DNA of 34,298 nucleotides from Candidatus Hestiella sp. (GTDB taxonomy: Archaea; Thermoproteota; Thermoprotei_A; Sulfolobales; Acidilobaceae), in the NCBI GenBank assembly GCA_015522625.1, contig WALX01000085.1:1-34298 (forward strand), written 5' to 3'. The notes beneath the pieces were generated by a model. The model was given only the letters and a program-made list of their open reading frames with translations. It was not told where the DNA came from and ran no database searches. A program made the position numbers and the translations under genes. This document shows positions 1 through 7,861 of the stretch, piece by piece (positions within the stretch are counted from its first letter, which is position 1; each line of letters opens with the position of its first letter).

Positions 1-1357
1 CGATTATATTCATGAACCTCGTCTTGGCCCAACTTGGGGTCCATTGTATTTTTTCACCTTCGTCTATTAGCTTATCCTTGATTTTAGAGACTGCAACAAA
101 CCATTGATCTGTTGCCTTTAACAAAAGAGGAGTTTTACACCTCCAGCAAACAGGGTATCTATGTTTGATCTTTCCATAGTGGAAGAGGGCATTTCTCTTT
201 TTCAGATCCTTTATGATTTCTTCGTTTGCATCACTTCTAAAGTAGAGGTTTGCATATTTTCCAGCCTCTTCACTCATGTATCCTTGGTCGTCAACAAGGC
301 TTAGCAAGGGTGCCCCTATCTTCATTCCAATGACAGAATCTATTTCACCGTGGCCAGGGGCTGAATGAACAAGTCCAGTACCTTCATTGCTAGAAACAGC
401 TTCTGGTGCCATGACAACTTTATGATACCTTTTTATTTTTTCTTGCGCAGGGACTAGCCCTTCTAAGGGGTGAACGTATTCTATATTTTCTAGGTCCCTT
501 CCCTCCATTTCGCTTACTATAGTATATTCCTTAATACCAGCCTCTTTCATAATGTCTTCCAACCTCTCCTTTGATAATATTATTTCCTCTTCCCCAACTC
601 TGGCAACAACGTATTTTATGCTCGGGTTTGCCATTACGAACGCGTTCGCTGGTAACGTCCAAGGGGTTGTTGTCCAAATCAGCAAGTATCTGTTTTTTTC
701 ATTCTTTATTCTAAACTTGACGTAGATAGAAGGGTCCTCAAGCTCTCTATACTCGGAGACCTCATAATCAGCTAAGGTCGTTTCACACCTTGGGCACCAA
801 TGCAGAACCTTTTTACCTTTGTATAGCAACCCCTTCTCGTGTGCCTTCTTAATTAAGTACCAGCCAGACTCTATGTAGTCGTCTTTATAGGTTATGTATG
901 GGTGTTTCCAATCCATAAATACCCCCATCTCCTTGAAATCATCTATCATGCTCTCTATGTTCTTGTTGGTGAACTCCAAGCATTCATTAACGAAGTTGCT
1001 AACACCTATCACACTTTCTATATCCCTCTTGTTTTTTGTGCCAAGTTTTTTCTCTATCATGACCTCTATTGGGAGTCCATGAGTGTCAAAGCCAGGTTTG
1101 TCCCAAACGTTGTAGCCCCTCATCCTGTAGTACCTTAGGATTGCATCTTTCAGTACCTTGTTCCATAGAGTTCCCACATGTATGGTATTTGCATTGGCAT
1201 ATGGAGGTCCATCAAGGAAGTAAAATTTTTTATTTGATTTGTTGCTTTTTTCCTTAACCATTTCATATATTTTGTTGTTTTCCCAAAACTCCTTTGTCCA
1301 TTCTTCTATTGCCTTCTGATCATGTTTTTCTTTTGATATAACGTTATCGACTCTCAT
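1..1357 (-). CDS. ileS: Isoleucyl-tRNA synthetase, N-terminal part (gene runs off the left edge)
   Basis: Charges tRNA-Ile with isoleucine in the cytoplasm; class I aminoacyl-tRNA synthetase. About 452 N-terminal residues are present of roughly 1000-1050 usual for the family. Visible signatures are the HIGH-type motif HVGT (in [12 protein letters not shown]), the editing-domain threonine-rich motif [23 protein letters not shown], and the segment [12 protein letters not shown] near the left edge. The KMSKS region lies outside the window. The ATG at 1357 is preceded by GGGTG at good Shine-Dalgarno spacing; an in-frame GTG nine bases upstream is less likely because it overlaps that site. It is the last visible gene of a minus-strand run with the 83-residue gene 11 bases upstream, so the run groups tRNA charging with tRNA modification. 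The reading frame is open in every part I translated. Confidence 0.95.
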   Translation of the reverse strand, partial: MRVDNVISKEKHDQKAIEEWTKEFWENNKIYEMVKEKSNKSNKKFYFLDGPPYANANTIHVGTLWNKVLKDAILRYYRMRGYNVWDKPGFDTHGLPIEVMIEKKLGTKNKRDIESVIGVSNFVNECLEFTNKNIESMIDDFKEMGVFMDWKHPYITYKDDYIESGWYLIKKAHEKGLLYKGKKVLHWCPRCETTLADYEVSEYRELEDPSIYVKFRIKNEKNRYLLIWTTTPWTLPANAFVMANPSIKYVVARVGEEEIILSKERLEDIMKEAGIKEYTIVSEMEGRDLENIEYVHPLEGLVPAQEKIKRYHKVVMAPEAVSSNEGTGLVHSAPGHGEIDSVIGMKIGAPLLSLVDDQGYMSEEAGKYANLYFRSDANEEIIKDLKKRNALFHYGKIKHRYPVCWRCKTPLLLKATDQWFVAVSKIKDKLIDEGEKIQWTPSWAKTRFMNII

Positions 1358-1368
1358 CCAAGGCACCC

Positions 1369-1620
1369 TTATTGAGATGTGTCTATGTAGTCTACCCTGA
1401 CGTACTTTGAATTTATTATGGATGAGACTAGTTCCTTAATTTCATTGCTTAGGCCCTTTTTGTCTAAATATAGCTCTAATGCCCGGAATTCCGGAACCAG
1501 CTTTGAACTTATTACACTAACCTTTGAGCCGTATTTTTCCTCAAGCGAGCTTATGACTAGTTCATTTACTTTATCGTCATATACAGTGTAATAGATCCGA
1601 TACAATCTTCTGTGAAGCAA
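1369..1620 (-). CDS. Small hypothetical protein, 83 aa, in the ileS operon
   Basis: I do not recognise this protein. It starts with TTG at 1620 behind a strong GGAGGG Shine-Dalgarno site (nine-base spacing) and ends 11 bases before the ileS start, so it is very likely translated and co-transcribed with ileS. It is basic at the N-terminus, with alternating predicted strands and helices ([10 protein letters not shown], then a long helix around [14 protein letters not shown]). There are no membrane segments, cysteine motifs or signal peptide. The position between a radical-SAM TRAM protein and ileS suggests a link to RNA metabolism, but that is only inference from context. Confidence 0.7.
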   Translation of the reverse strand: MLHRRLYRIYYTVYDDKVNELVISSLEEKYGSKVSVISSKLVPEFRALELYLDKKGLSNEIKELVSSIINSKYVRVDYIDTSQ

Positions 1621-1668
1621 TTCTAATGCCCTCCTTTAGACGCTAGTATTCCTTTGGAATAAATTAAC

Positions 1669-2736
1669 TTAACGTTTCTTTTGTTGTAAGGGCCTTGCCA
1701 TGAATATATTGTCTTTGTCCCTAATGATCTTTACGCGTAGCCTTTCTCCAATATGAAGCTGCCTATTTGATACTATAGTTATCGTTCTGCTGCACCCTTT
1801 ATCAACGGCCAAGTACTCGCCCTTTAACCACCCTTCCTTTAAGACGCAGGCAACTATCTCATCCCCAGTATTGAAAGGTTTTTCAATTTCGGGTGCTTTT
1901 CTAAACCCTAGCTCTTTAGGGGCAATAACAAGCCTGTAGTCCTCTTCTTTCTCAACCCTTCTTAGGAATTCGTAAAACTTTTTCCAGGACCAAACCTTTG
2001 CCACTCTTGGCTTCCTCCCGAAACGATGAACCTCATATTTCTGTATCAGAACCCCTGTAGGAAGACCGCTCTTTTCGCCTAATTTGTGGTGTGCTGCCCA
2101 CCTTATTATTGCCCTTATATCGTTTTCATTAAACCCAGGTATGAGGACTGGCGTCAAAATCACGTCTATGCTTGTTTGCTTTACAACCTTTTCCACAACG
2201 TCCAGCACCCTCTCAACATCATACCATAGTGAACCTGTCAGAACCTTTGCCTTCCATTTTTCAATAGTATCTATGCTTAAGTTTATCCTGTTTAGTCCTG
2301 CGTTTTCAAGCCTCTCCGCAAGCTTTAGTGATAGCGATCCACCGTGGGTCTCTATGGATATAGTTTTTATCTCCTCTACCTTCCTCAGGAGCTCGATTAG
2401 CTTTATTATTCTAGGGTGGGCTAGCGGTTCCCCTACACCATCTATTAGCGCTTCAATACCCCTTCCCTTTATCCTAGAGATTTCTTTTACCCATCTATAC
2501 AACCATTCTTCGTTAACTATATATTCAGCCCTCCTAAATTTTGATGCAGGCCCAGCATCGACGCTGCAAAAAATACAGTTGTGGAAGCAAAGTGATGTAG
2601 GCCTTATTTGAATCACGTTAGACCCCCTATCAATTACGCCAAATGCTATGTGACCTACTAATGGCAGTGGATTATTGATATAGTACACTTTCCTACCATA
2701 TATATTGCTGTATTCTACAACAGAGCCGAGGCACAT
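1669..2736 (-). CDS. Radical SAM protein with C-terminal TRAM domain (COG2100-like)
   Basis: Predicted Fe-S oxidoreductase of the archaeal radical-SAM family that carries a TRAM RNA-binding domain. The CxxxCxxC motif for the SAM-binding 4Fe-4S cluster is CFHNCIFC near residues 50-57, followed by DGVGEPLAHP (the GGE-like SAM-contact region) and the strand ETHGG. The last 60 or so residues (GEYLAVDKGC to ARPL) have the TRAM beta-barrel pattern also seen in MiaB-type tRNA methylthiotransferases. The substrate is unknown; the RNA-binding domain and the adjoining tRNA thiolase make an RNA-modification role plausible. The start overlaps the end of the thiolase gene: the stop TAG is followed within a few bases by TTG-ATG. 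I chose the ATG at 2736; a TTG one codon upstream is possible. Confidence 0.85.
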   Translation of the reverse strand: MCLGSVVEYSNIYGRKVYYINNPLPLVGHIAFGVIDRGSNVIQIRPTSLCFHNCIFCSVDAGPASKFRRAEYIVNEEWLYRWVKEISRIKGRGIEALIDGVGEPLAHPRIIKLIELLRKVEEIKTISIETHGGSLSLKLAERLENAGLNRINLSIDTIEKWKAKVLTGSLWYDVERVLDVVEKVVKQTSIDVILTPVLIPGFNENDIRAIIRWAAHHKLGEKSGLPTGVLIQKYEVHRFGRKPRVAKVWSWKKFYEFLRRVEKEEDYRLVIAPKELGFRKAPEIEKPFNTGDEIVACVLKEGWLKGEYLAVDKGCSRTITIVSNRQLHIGERLRVKIIRDKDNIFMARPLQQKKR

Positions 2737-2740
2737 CAAA

Positions 2741-3739
2741 CTATACCACTATGCCCCTCTTTCTTATTCTTATATTTAAATATCTTGGATTTTCAATTCC
2801 TATATTGCTGAGCAGCTCGCACAGCTTGCAGTACTTCCTGCCAATGGCTGTTGGCTCACCACATTTAATGCACCTGCCAAGCCTCGGCTTTTCTTGTGTG
2901 CGTATATTTTCAACGACATCATCGATTGATCCAATAAACTTTAGTAGCGCTCCTGGATTTTCCTTCTCAAATCTATATAGCTCCCTCCTGATTTTTGCCC
3001 TCAGAGTAGGTGCAAGTTCAAGGTATGGGCATTCGGTTTCCTGTATATGAAAACCTTTTAAAAAAGAATATGTAGCCGTTTCCCATTCATATATTTTTCT
3101 TAAGGGTTTGATTCTTTGGACGAGCATGTCATCATCAATAATCTTTGTGCTTGGGTGTTGTTTTATCAGGCTTGCAAGGTCTCCCTTCAATATGTTTATT
3201 AAAGCAGTCTGACTTTCATCGTCAAGATTATGGGCAGTTGCAAGCTTGTTTGCACCCACTTCCCTTGCATAGTAATTCATTATTCTCCTCCTTATTAATC
3301 CACAGTACGTGCATGGCGTTAATCCAGTCCTTTTTTCAATAGATTTTTTTACTATCTCATCAACGCTGTATCCCGTATAGTCTTTTACGCTTGTTACTAT
3401 TACGTCTATGCCCATGTTCTTTACGGTCTTTGCTAGTATTTTTGCATCTTCTTCCTTATTATATCCATGTATTCCTTCTATTATGTTAAGGGCAACTAGC
3501 TTGTTTGATTTGAAGTTTCTACTCAAGACATCTAGGAGCACGTATCCATCTTTGCCGCCACTTAGCGCCATTAATATGGTATCACCGCTTGAAATCATGT
3601 TCCACTTCTTTATTTCATTCATTACCCTTTTGTTGACATCTTCTATGAAGCACTCCCTGCATAGCATTCTGTTTGTGTGTGGTTGAAATACTTCAGCCCT
3701 CCTCACCTTGCAGTTGCCGCATAACTTCCCTTTTAGCAA
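2741..3739 (-). CDS. tRNA 2-thiolation protein, TtuA/Ncs6 (Ctu1) family
   Basis: ATP-dependent thiolase that activates and sulfurates a tRNA uridine (s2U34 in Ncs6, s2T54 in TtuA). Domains in order: N-terminal zinc finger (C7, C10, C27, C30), adenylating PP-loop SGGKDG at 60-65, the catalytic and Fe-S cysteine set C143-x-x-C146 plus C237 (TECPY), and a C-terminal zinc finger (C290, C293, C304, C307). The length of 332 aa fits the family. The TTG at 3739 is preceded by GGTGGG at suitable spacing. It heads the minus-strand run thiolase, radical-SAM protein, 83-aa gene, ileS. A TATA-like GTTTAAAG lies near 3781-3788 on the minus strand. Which of the two positions it modifies cannot be decided from sequence alone. 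Confidence 0.9.
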   Translation of the reverse strand: MLKGKLCGNCKVRRAEVFQPHTNRMLCRECFIEDVNKRVMNEIKKWNMISSGDTILMALSGGKDGYVLLDVLSRNFKSNKLVALNIIEGIHGYNKEEDAKILAKTVKNMGIDVIVTSVKDYTGYSVDEIVKKSIEKRTGLTPCTYCGLIRRRIMNYYAREVGANKLATAHNLDDESQTALINILKGDLASLIKQHPSTKIIDDDMLVQRIKPLRKIYEWETATYSFLKGFHIQETECPYLELAPTLRAKIRRELYRFEKENPGALLKFIGSIDDVVENIRTQEKPRLGRCIKCGEPTAIGRKYCKLCELLSNIGIENPRYLNIRIRKRGIVV

Positions 3740-3784
3740 CGCTGCCCACCTAGTTGCTTTTTGAGAATTGCATTGTATTACCTT

Positions 3785-3810
3785 TAAACTATAGTATTAA
3801 ACTATAGTAT
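3785..3810. repeat. 13-bp perfect tandem duplication
   Basis: The unit TAAACTATAGTAT occurs twice head to tail (3785-3797 and 3798-3810). It covers the stop codon of the macro-domain gene and the AT-rich promoter zone of the downstream thiolase gene. It does not alter either protein. Probably replication slippage. Confidence 0.9.
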
Positions 3811-4332
3811 GAATTCAGCTTTTCTCTCAAGTTGATAGTAGAATTCATCTTCGTATGCCACTATAACAATTTTATCATAATGGTCTTTTTCTTCCAAAAA
3901 CCTCTTTACTTCTTCTATCATTGCTGTAGAGGCAATGTCATACTTCAGGCCTCCGACACCCGTACCCATACCAGGGAATGCTATACTTTTTATGCCATGC
4001 TTTTCCCCTTCTCTTAGTGCTGCCCTCACAGAGAGCCTTACATTTCTTTCATTTGTCCTTTCGGCAGGGTACTTCATTGTGGGTGAATGTATTACATATC
4101 GCTGTTTCAGTCTACCTCCACTAGTTACGACTGCTTCGCCTATTTCTATTGGTGCACGTTTGATTGCCTCCTCTTCAATAATCGAGCCCCCCTTTCTTTT
4201 TATTAAGCCTGCAACACCGCCTCCCATTATGAGGTAAGAGTTTGCAGGGTTTACTATCGCTTCTACATCTTCCTGTAATAAATCCCCCTTTCTTATGATT
4301 AGGTTTGCATTCCCAATTTTATATATGTGCAA
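3802..4332 (-). CDS. Macro-domain ADP-ribose-binding protein
   Basis: Stand-alone macro domain, 176 aa. Family members bind ADP-ribose, hydrolyse ADP-ribose-1''-phosphate or O-acetyl-ADP-ribose, or remove ADP-ribose from proteins or nucleic acids. Diagnostic motifs are IVNPANSYLIMGGGVAGLI (adenosine and distal-ribose loop), RYVIHSPTM, and AFPGMGTGVGGL (diphosphate-binding loop). The final strand IVIVAYEDEFYY is also typical. The ATG at 4332 lies 28 bases downstream of a TTTT/AAAA-rich stretch without a clear Shine-Dalgarno site, consistent with a leaderless transcript. In archaea it could serve tRNA-splicing by-product turnover or ADP-ribose signalling; the sequence does not choose between these. 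Confidence 0.9.
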   Translation of the reverse strand: MHIYKIGNANLIIRKGDLLQEDVEAIVNPANSYLIMGGGVAGLIKRKGGSIIEEEAIKRAPIEIGEAVVTSGGRLKQRYVIHSPTMKYPAERTNERNVRLSVRAALREGEKHGIKSIAFPGMGTGVGGLKYDIASTAMIEEVKRFLEEKDHYDKIVIVAYEDEFYYQLERKAEFIL

Positions 4333-4376
4333 ATTGGCCTCCCTAGTTTCTTTTTCTTCAAAAAATTAAAATATTA

Positions 4377-4718
4377 TTATGTATCTTCCATATAGGACAA
4401 CTTTTCTTGTGGATTGCTTTTTACATCATTTAGGTTTTCGATTACATCATATAGGTTGTTGTATTTTGATATGGAATAATAGAGTATGTGCCCTCTGGAT
4501 ATTTCATATGAAGCCTTGTCTAAGGAATCGTCCTTCACTATAATGGCTTGAGCTCCTAGCTGAATTATGGCATTCATCGTCGATTCCTTATCTTTGTTAA
4601 AACCAGGATTTTCATATTGTTCGACTACCTTCCTTTCCTCATCTATTATTCCAAGTATTTCCCCCTCATCTAAGGGTTTCAATACCTGTTTTTCATCATA
4701 TACTAGAGCTATTCTCAT
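4377..4718 (-). CDS. NifX/NifB-type dinitrogenase-cofactor-like domain protein
   Basis: A 113-aa protein beginning MRIALVYDEKQVL. The layout (N-terminal MRIA strand, GEILGIIDEE, the ENPG turn, LGAQAIIVKDD, and GHILYYS near the end) resembles the small NifX/NifB-type metal-cluster-binding fold, but it is divergent and carries no cysteine, so cofactor binding is doubtful. The open frame extends 22 codons further upstream, but a TATA box (TATTTATA on the minus strand, 4751-4758) sits about 32 bases before the ATG at 4718. That implies transcription starts just before this codon, so I prefer the shorter protein. It is transcribed divergently from the ABC transporter operon. Function unknown. Confidence 0.6.
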   Translation of the reverse strand: MRIALVYDEKQVLKPLDEGEILGIIDEERKVVEQYENPGFNKDKESTMNAIIQLGAQAIIVKDDSLDKASYEISRGHILYYSISKYNNLYDVIENLNDVKSNPQEKLSYMEDT

Positions 4719-4750
4719 GCTTTTTCCCAAATAATTAATAACATAAAGGG

Positions 4751-4758
4751 TATAAATA
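4751..4758 (-). promoter_or_regulatory. TATA box for the NifX-like gene
   Basis: TATTTATA read on the minus strand, about 32 bases before the ATG at 4718. Transcription would begin roughly seven bases before the start codon. Confidence 0.5.
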
Positions 4759-4830
4759 CCCACTTGAATTCCCTCAAGAAACATTGATCTTTTTATAGTG
4801 AGGTTAAGTATTTATTCTAGTAGCCTTTGC

Positions 4831-4838
4831 TTTTATAT
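4831..4838 (+). promoter_or_regulatory. TATA box for the ABC transporter operon
   Basis: TTTTATAT about 26 bases before the expected transcription start near 4861. This supports the downstream GTG at 4872 rather than the TTG at 4827 as the translation start. Confidence 0.5.
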
Positions 4839-4871
4839 GAAAAAATAATTAAGGGTGGAAAAGTTGGAAGA

Positions 4872-5618
4872 GTGCTAGAAGCGGTAGATGTAGGGTTTAC
4901 CTATGGTAAGCGGGAAATATTTGAAAAGATAAGCATGTCTGTAGGGAATGGTCGTATAGTTGCGATTGTAGGGCCTTCTGGCGTTGGAAAGTCTACCCTT
5001 CTGAGGGTTCTTGGCGGTTTCTTAAGGCCTGACGAAGGCAAGGTATTGCTGATGGGCAAGAAGGTGGTGAGGCCTACACCTAAAATTATGTTAATTCATC
5101 AATCAATAGTTACCTTTCCTTGGATGACGGCTTTAGAAAATGTTATGCTAGGGCTGAAGTATAGGAAGCTGCCAAAAGAATTATGCAAAACCATTGCTAG
5201 GCAAATGCTCGAGATGGTTGGTCTTGAGGGATTTGAAGACTTCTATCCAAAGGAGTTGAGTGGCGGTATGAGGCAAAGGATTGCAATAGCAAGGGCCCTT
5301 GCAGCTGATCCTTTAGTATTGTTAATGGACGAGCCGTTTGCGCACCTAGACGAGTTGACAGCAGAGGCCCTAAGAAGGGAATTATATAAAATATTGTTCA
5401 ATGTGAATTCAACCCTTAAGGGAGTAATCTTGGTATCGCACAACTTGAGTGAGGTGGTGGAGCTCTCTGACGTTGTTTATGTTCTAAACGGAAGACCGGC
5501 AACTATCGTAGCTAAGATAGAAATAGAGATGGAGAGGCCCAGAAATCCAAGGGATCAGAAGTTCTATTATTACATAGATGTTCTAAACGATACCTTGCTC
5601 TATAAAGGTGAAGGCTAA
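4872..5618 (+). CDS. ABC transporter ATP-binding protein, nitrate/sulfonate/taurine type
   Basis: ATPase that powers import of a small anion (SsuB/TauB/NrtD-like family). In the 248-aa protein starting at GTG 4872: Walker A GPSGVGKS at 34-41, Q-loop in LIHQS, signature LSGGMRQ at 129-135, Walker B LLMDEP at 150-155, D-loop AHLDE, and the switch histidine in ILVSHNLSEV. HQ in place of the usual QQ before the Q-loop is not unusual. The frame is open from TTG 4827, but the TATA box at 4831-4838 would lie inside that longer version, so GTG 4872 is preferred. The stop codon overlaps the permease start by one base (TAATG), indicating translational coupling. Confidence 0.9.
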   Translation: MLEAVDVGFTYGKREIFEKISMSVGNGRIVAIVGPSGVGKSTLLRVLGGFLRPDEGKVLLMGKKVVRPTPKIMLIHQSIVTFPWMTALENVMLGLKYRKLPKELCKTIARQMLEMVGLEGFEDFYPKELSGGMRQRIAIARALAADPLVLLMDEPFAHLDELTAEALRRELYKILFNVNSTLKGVILVSHNLSEVVELSDVVYVLNGRPATIVAKIEIEMERPRNPRDQKFYYYIDVLNDTLLYKGEG

Positions 5619-7255
5619 TGGATCTCATACTTACAATAATACTCGCATCACTGGTGTCAACAGCCAGGGTCTTTGTCGTCATAGGGCTATCAATATTAAC
5701 AGGCTGGGGCTTTGGCTACATTTCAATTAAAAGTAAGGTTTTCGAGAACGTATACGTGGCATTAAATGAGGTTTTCGAATCCGTACCAGTTATAGCTTTT
5801 TTCCCCGTAGTATTAATACTATTTGTTAACAGGATTGGAGGCTTTGTAGGAGTAGAGCTCGCATCAGACTTTCTTGTTTTTACTGCCGTCGTGTGGAATA
5901 TATGGATAGGTATTTACCAGGCATTCAAGACTGTTCCTATATCCATGATAGAAGAAATAGAGAATTTAAGGTATGGCTTTCTTAATAAACTTAAATATCT
6001 TTACATCCCATTTTCTATGCCTAGAATAGCTGCAAACCTAATACCTTCGTTCTCAGATGCTTTCTTTTACATAATGGTGAGTGAAGTATTTACCATAGGA
6101 TCCACCTCGTATTCCACCTTTGGTATAGGATCCCTTATAGTAAAGCTAGTAAGGCTTGGTATGTGGAACTATGTTTCATACGCGCTTTTAATTCTAGGCG
6201 TTATAATAGGGGGAAGCGTGTACTTGCTTAGAGAGTTTTCTACATATGCAATAGCTAGGTACTCGCTTGAAAGCGACATACCAATTCCCAGAACAAAGCA
6301 AATACAAAGGTATGTGGCTAAGTTTTATAGTCCAATAATAAAGCCCACAAAGAGGATTAGATACTATTTTGCATCGAAATACACGCCTGTTAGAGGAAGG
6401 AAGGAGAGAGGGGACTATGATTACTATTCAAAAAAAGAAATTGAACAAAGAATTTTAAAGGTATTAGGTTCAATAATCGCCTTTCTAATCCTGGGCATCA
6501 TAATATACTCCTCATTTTCGTTGCTTACATCAATAACCTATGCTGAGTGGAAATATATATTTAGCAACACCCTAGAAATAGTCTATGCCTTAGCTTACGA
6601 CTATGCAAGGGTAGCAGTAATTGCGGTGTTATCGTTTTTAGTTGCCTTATTTGCTTCCTATAGTATAGTTAATCATAAAAAGGTCGAGGCCTTAGTAATA
6701 TCCCTTATACAAATGCTGGCCGCATACCCAGCGCCTGCATATTTTCCTATATTGTTTGCCGTGACCTATGGCATAGTTTACAGGTTCTCAGGCACATTGA
6801 CAACAGAATTCTTTGTTATATTACTTGGGTTCTTAAGTACCTTTTATTATATATTTTATAACATTTGGGTTGGCATAAAAGCCATTCCCAAAGAAATATG
6901 GGAGTTGATGGATAACTTGGGAATGAACTACTTCCAAAGGATTAGGTATGTGGTATTGCCAGGAACCCTACCATATATAATCACAGGATTAACTTCAACC
7001 ATTAATAGCGCATGGGGGGGCTTGATGATAGCAGAGTACTGGCCAAATATAGTAGAGGGAAAAAGTCTAGAGGTAAGTCATGGTTTGATGAAACTTCTAG
7101 ATCTGTGGACCTATCAAGGCAACTTGATGTTGGCATCTTGGGCTTCTTTTATTTTTAGCCTTTTCGTAATAGTTTTTTCGGTAGTTTTTACGAGAAACAT
7201 GATGAATTTATCAAAAGAAAAATATGTTATCGAAGAGGGAATATATGCAGCGTAA
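5618..7255 (+). CDS. Anion ABC transporter, fused double permease (COG4986-like)
   Basis: 545-aa membrane protein with two BPD-type permease domains in one chain, each of about six helices, joined by a basic cytoplasmic linker around residues 225-285 (IPRTKQIQRY to YDYYSKKEIEQ). Each half carries an EAA-like coupling loop that docks on the ATPase: EEIENLRYGFLNKLKYLYIP in the first half and EIWELMDNLGMNYFQRIRYV in the second. This matches the duplicated permease of nitrate/sulfonate/bicarbonate-type importers found in archaea and some bacteria. The substrate is unknown. No periplasmic binding protein is encoded in the window, so it must lie elsewhere or the system must use another capture protein. 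It is coupled to the upstream ATPase gene by the TAATG overlap. Confidence 0.85.
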   Translation: MDLILTIILASLVSTARVFVVIGLSILTGWGFGYISIKSKVFENVYVALNEVFESVPVIAFFPVVLILFVNRIGGFVGVELASDFLVFTAVVWNIWIGIYQAFKTVPISMIEEIENLRYGFLNKLKYLYIPFSMPRIAANLIPSFSDAFFYIMVSEVFTIGSTSYSTFGIGSLIVKLVRLGMWNYVSYALLILGVIIGGSVYLLREFSTYAIARYSLESDIPIPRTKQIQRYVAKFYSPIIKPTKRIRYYFASKYTPVRGRKERGDYDYYSKKEIEQRILKVLGSIIAFLILGIIIYSSFSLLTSITYAEWKYIFSNTLEIVYALAYDYARVAVIAVLSFLVALFASYSIVNHKKVEALVISLIQMLAAYPAPAYFPILFAVTYGIVYRFSGTLTTEFFVILLGFLSTFYYIFYNIWVGIKAIPKEIWELMDNLGMNYFQRIRYVVLPGTLPYIITGLTSTINSAWGGLMIAEYWPNIVEGKSLEVSHGLMKLLDLWTYQGNLMLASWASFIFSLFVIVFSVVFTRNMMNLSKEKYVIEEGIYAA

Positions 7256-7309
7256 AAAGCACTACAGCATGGTGGTGTCAATATAGAATACATAAATAGT
7301 TTCCTGAGT

Positions 7310-7831
7310 TTAGCTAGATATCAATGATTTTATCTTCTCTATGCTTTCCTTTAGCCTCTTATTCTCCTCTTTAATTCTTGAGATTTCTTTTTCCAGCTCG
7401 CTCATTCTTTCCTTACACAGTATTGTGCATTGCTCTTCCGGATAGTACTTCGTTATCCTGATGTTGCTGAACTGAAGCCTTTTTCCAGCTTCATCATAAA
7501 ATACATCAACGACTATCTTTATAATATCTAGCTTGTCCATCTTTCTTTTGTTTACTATTTCCTCGTAAAGTTCTTTGTTTAAGACAGACACGTCCCTTAT
7601 TATGATATCCTTGGGAACCCACTTCCTGAGGGAGACTATAGCAACTCTTCTGATCTTGTCCGCAAACCTAGCGGCAATTATGAGGCCAGTACTTAGTTCA
7701 AATTTGTTGTAACCAAGGAAAGTAGACCTACTTGCCAAAACAGAATATTCCTCTGCCCTTTCAAAGTCTTTGTTTATTTGCTCCTCGCTTTCACTGATTG
7801 AAATTCTTTCATAAGGCACGTCCATCACCAT
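7310..7831 (-). CDS. ThermoDBP-like single-stranded DNA-binding protein (DUF2258-type) with C-terminal coiled coil
   Basis: 173 aa. The central block from FELSTGLIIAARFADKIRRV through LNKELYEEIV to LDIIKIVVDVFYD matches my recollection of the ThermoDBP family, a DNA-binding protein that replaces or supplements OB-fold SSB in some crenarchaea. The last 40 residues (MSELEKEISRIKEENKRL and onward) form a clear heptad coiled coil, as in ThermoDBP-related proteins, where a leucine zipper drives multimerisation. Two ATGs are possible (7831 and 7825). An AT-rich TATA-like stretch TATTAATT lies about 25 bases upstream. Assignment by pattern, not by search; basic residues in the helix (RRVAIVSLRKW) fit nucleic-acid binding. 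Confidence 0.6.
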   Translation of the reverse strand: MVMDVPYERISISESEEQINKDFERAEEYSVLASRSTFLGYNKFELSTGLIIAARFADKIRRVAIVSLRKWVPKDIIIRDVSVLNKELYEEIVNKRKMDKLDIIKIVVDVFYDEAGKRLQFSNIRITKYYPEEQCTILCKERMSELEKEISRIKEENKRLKESIEKIKSLISS

Positions 7832-7861
7832 TTTTATTTTAGCAAATAGAATTAATATTTT

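Noticed and set aside
894-1257. Plus-strand open frames opposite ileS
   Set aside because: They lie antisense to a well-supported isoleucyl-tRNA synthetase frame and have no start signals.
2084-2611. 175-aa plus-strand frame opposite the radical-SAM gene
   Set aside because: Antisense shadow: low-complexity Ser/Phe-rich translation, no Shine-Dalgarno, and the opposite strand has clear cluster motifs.
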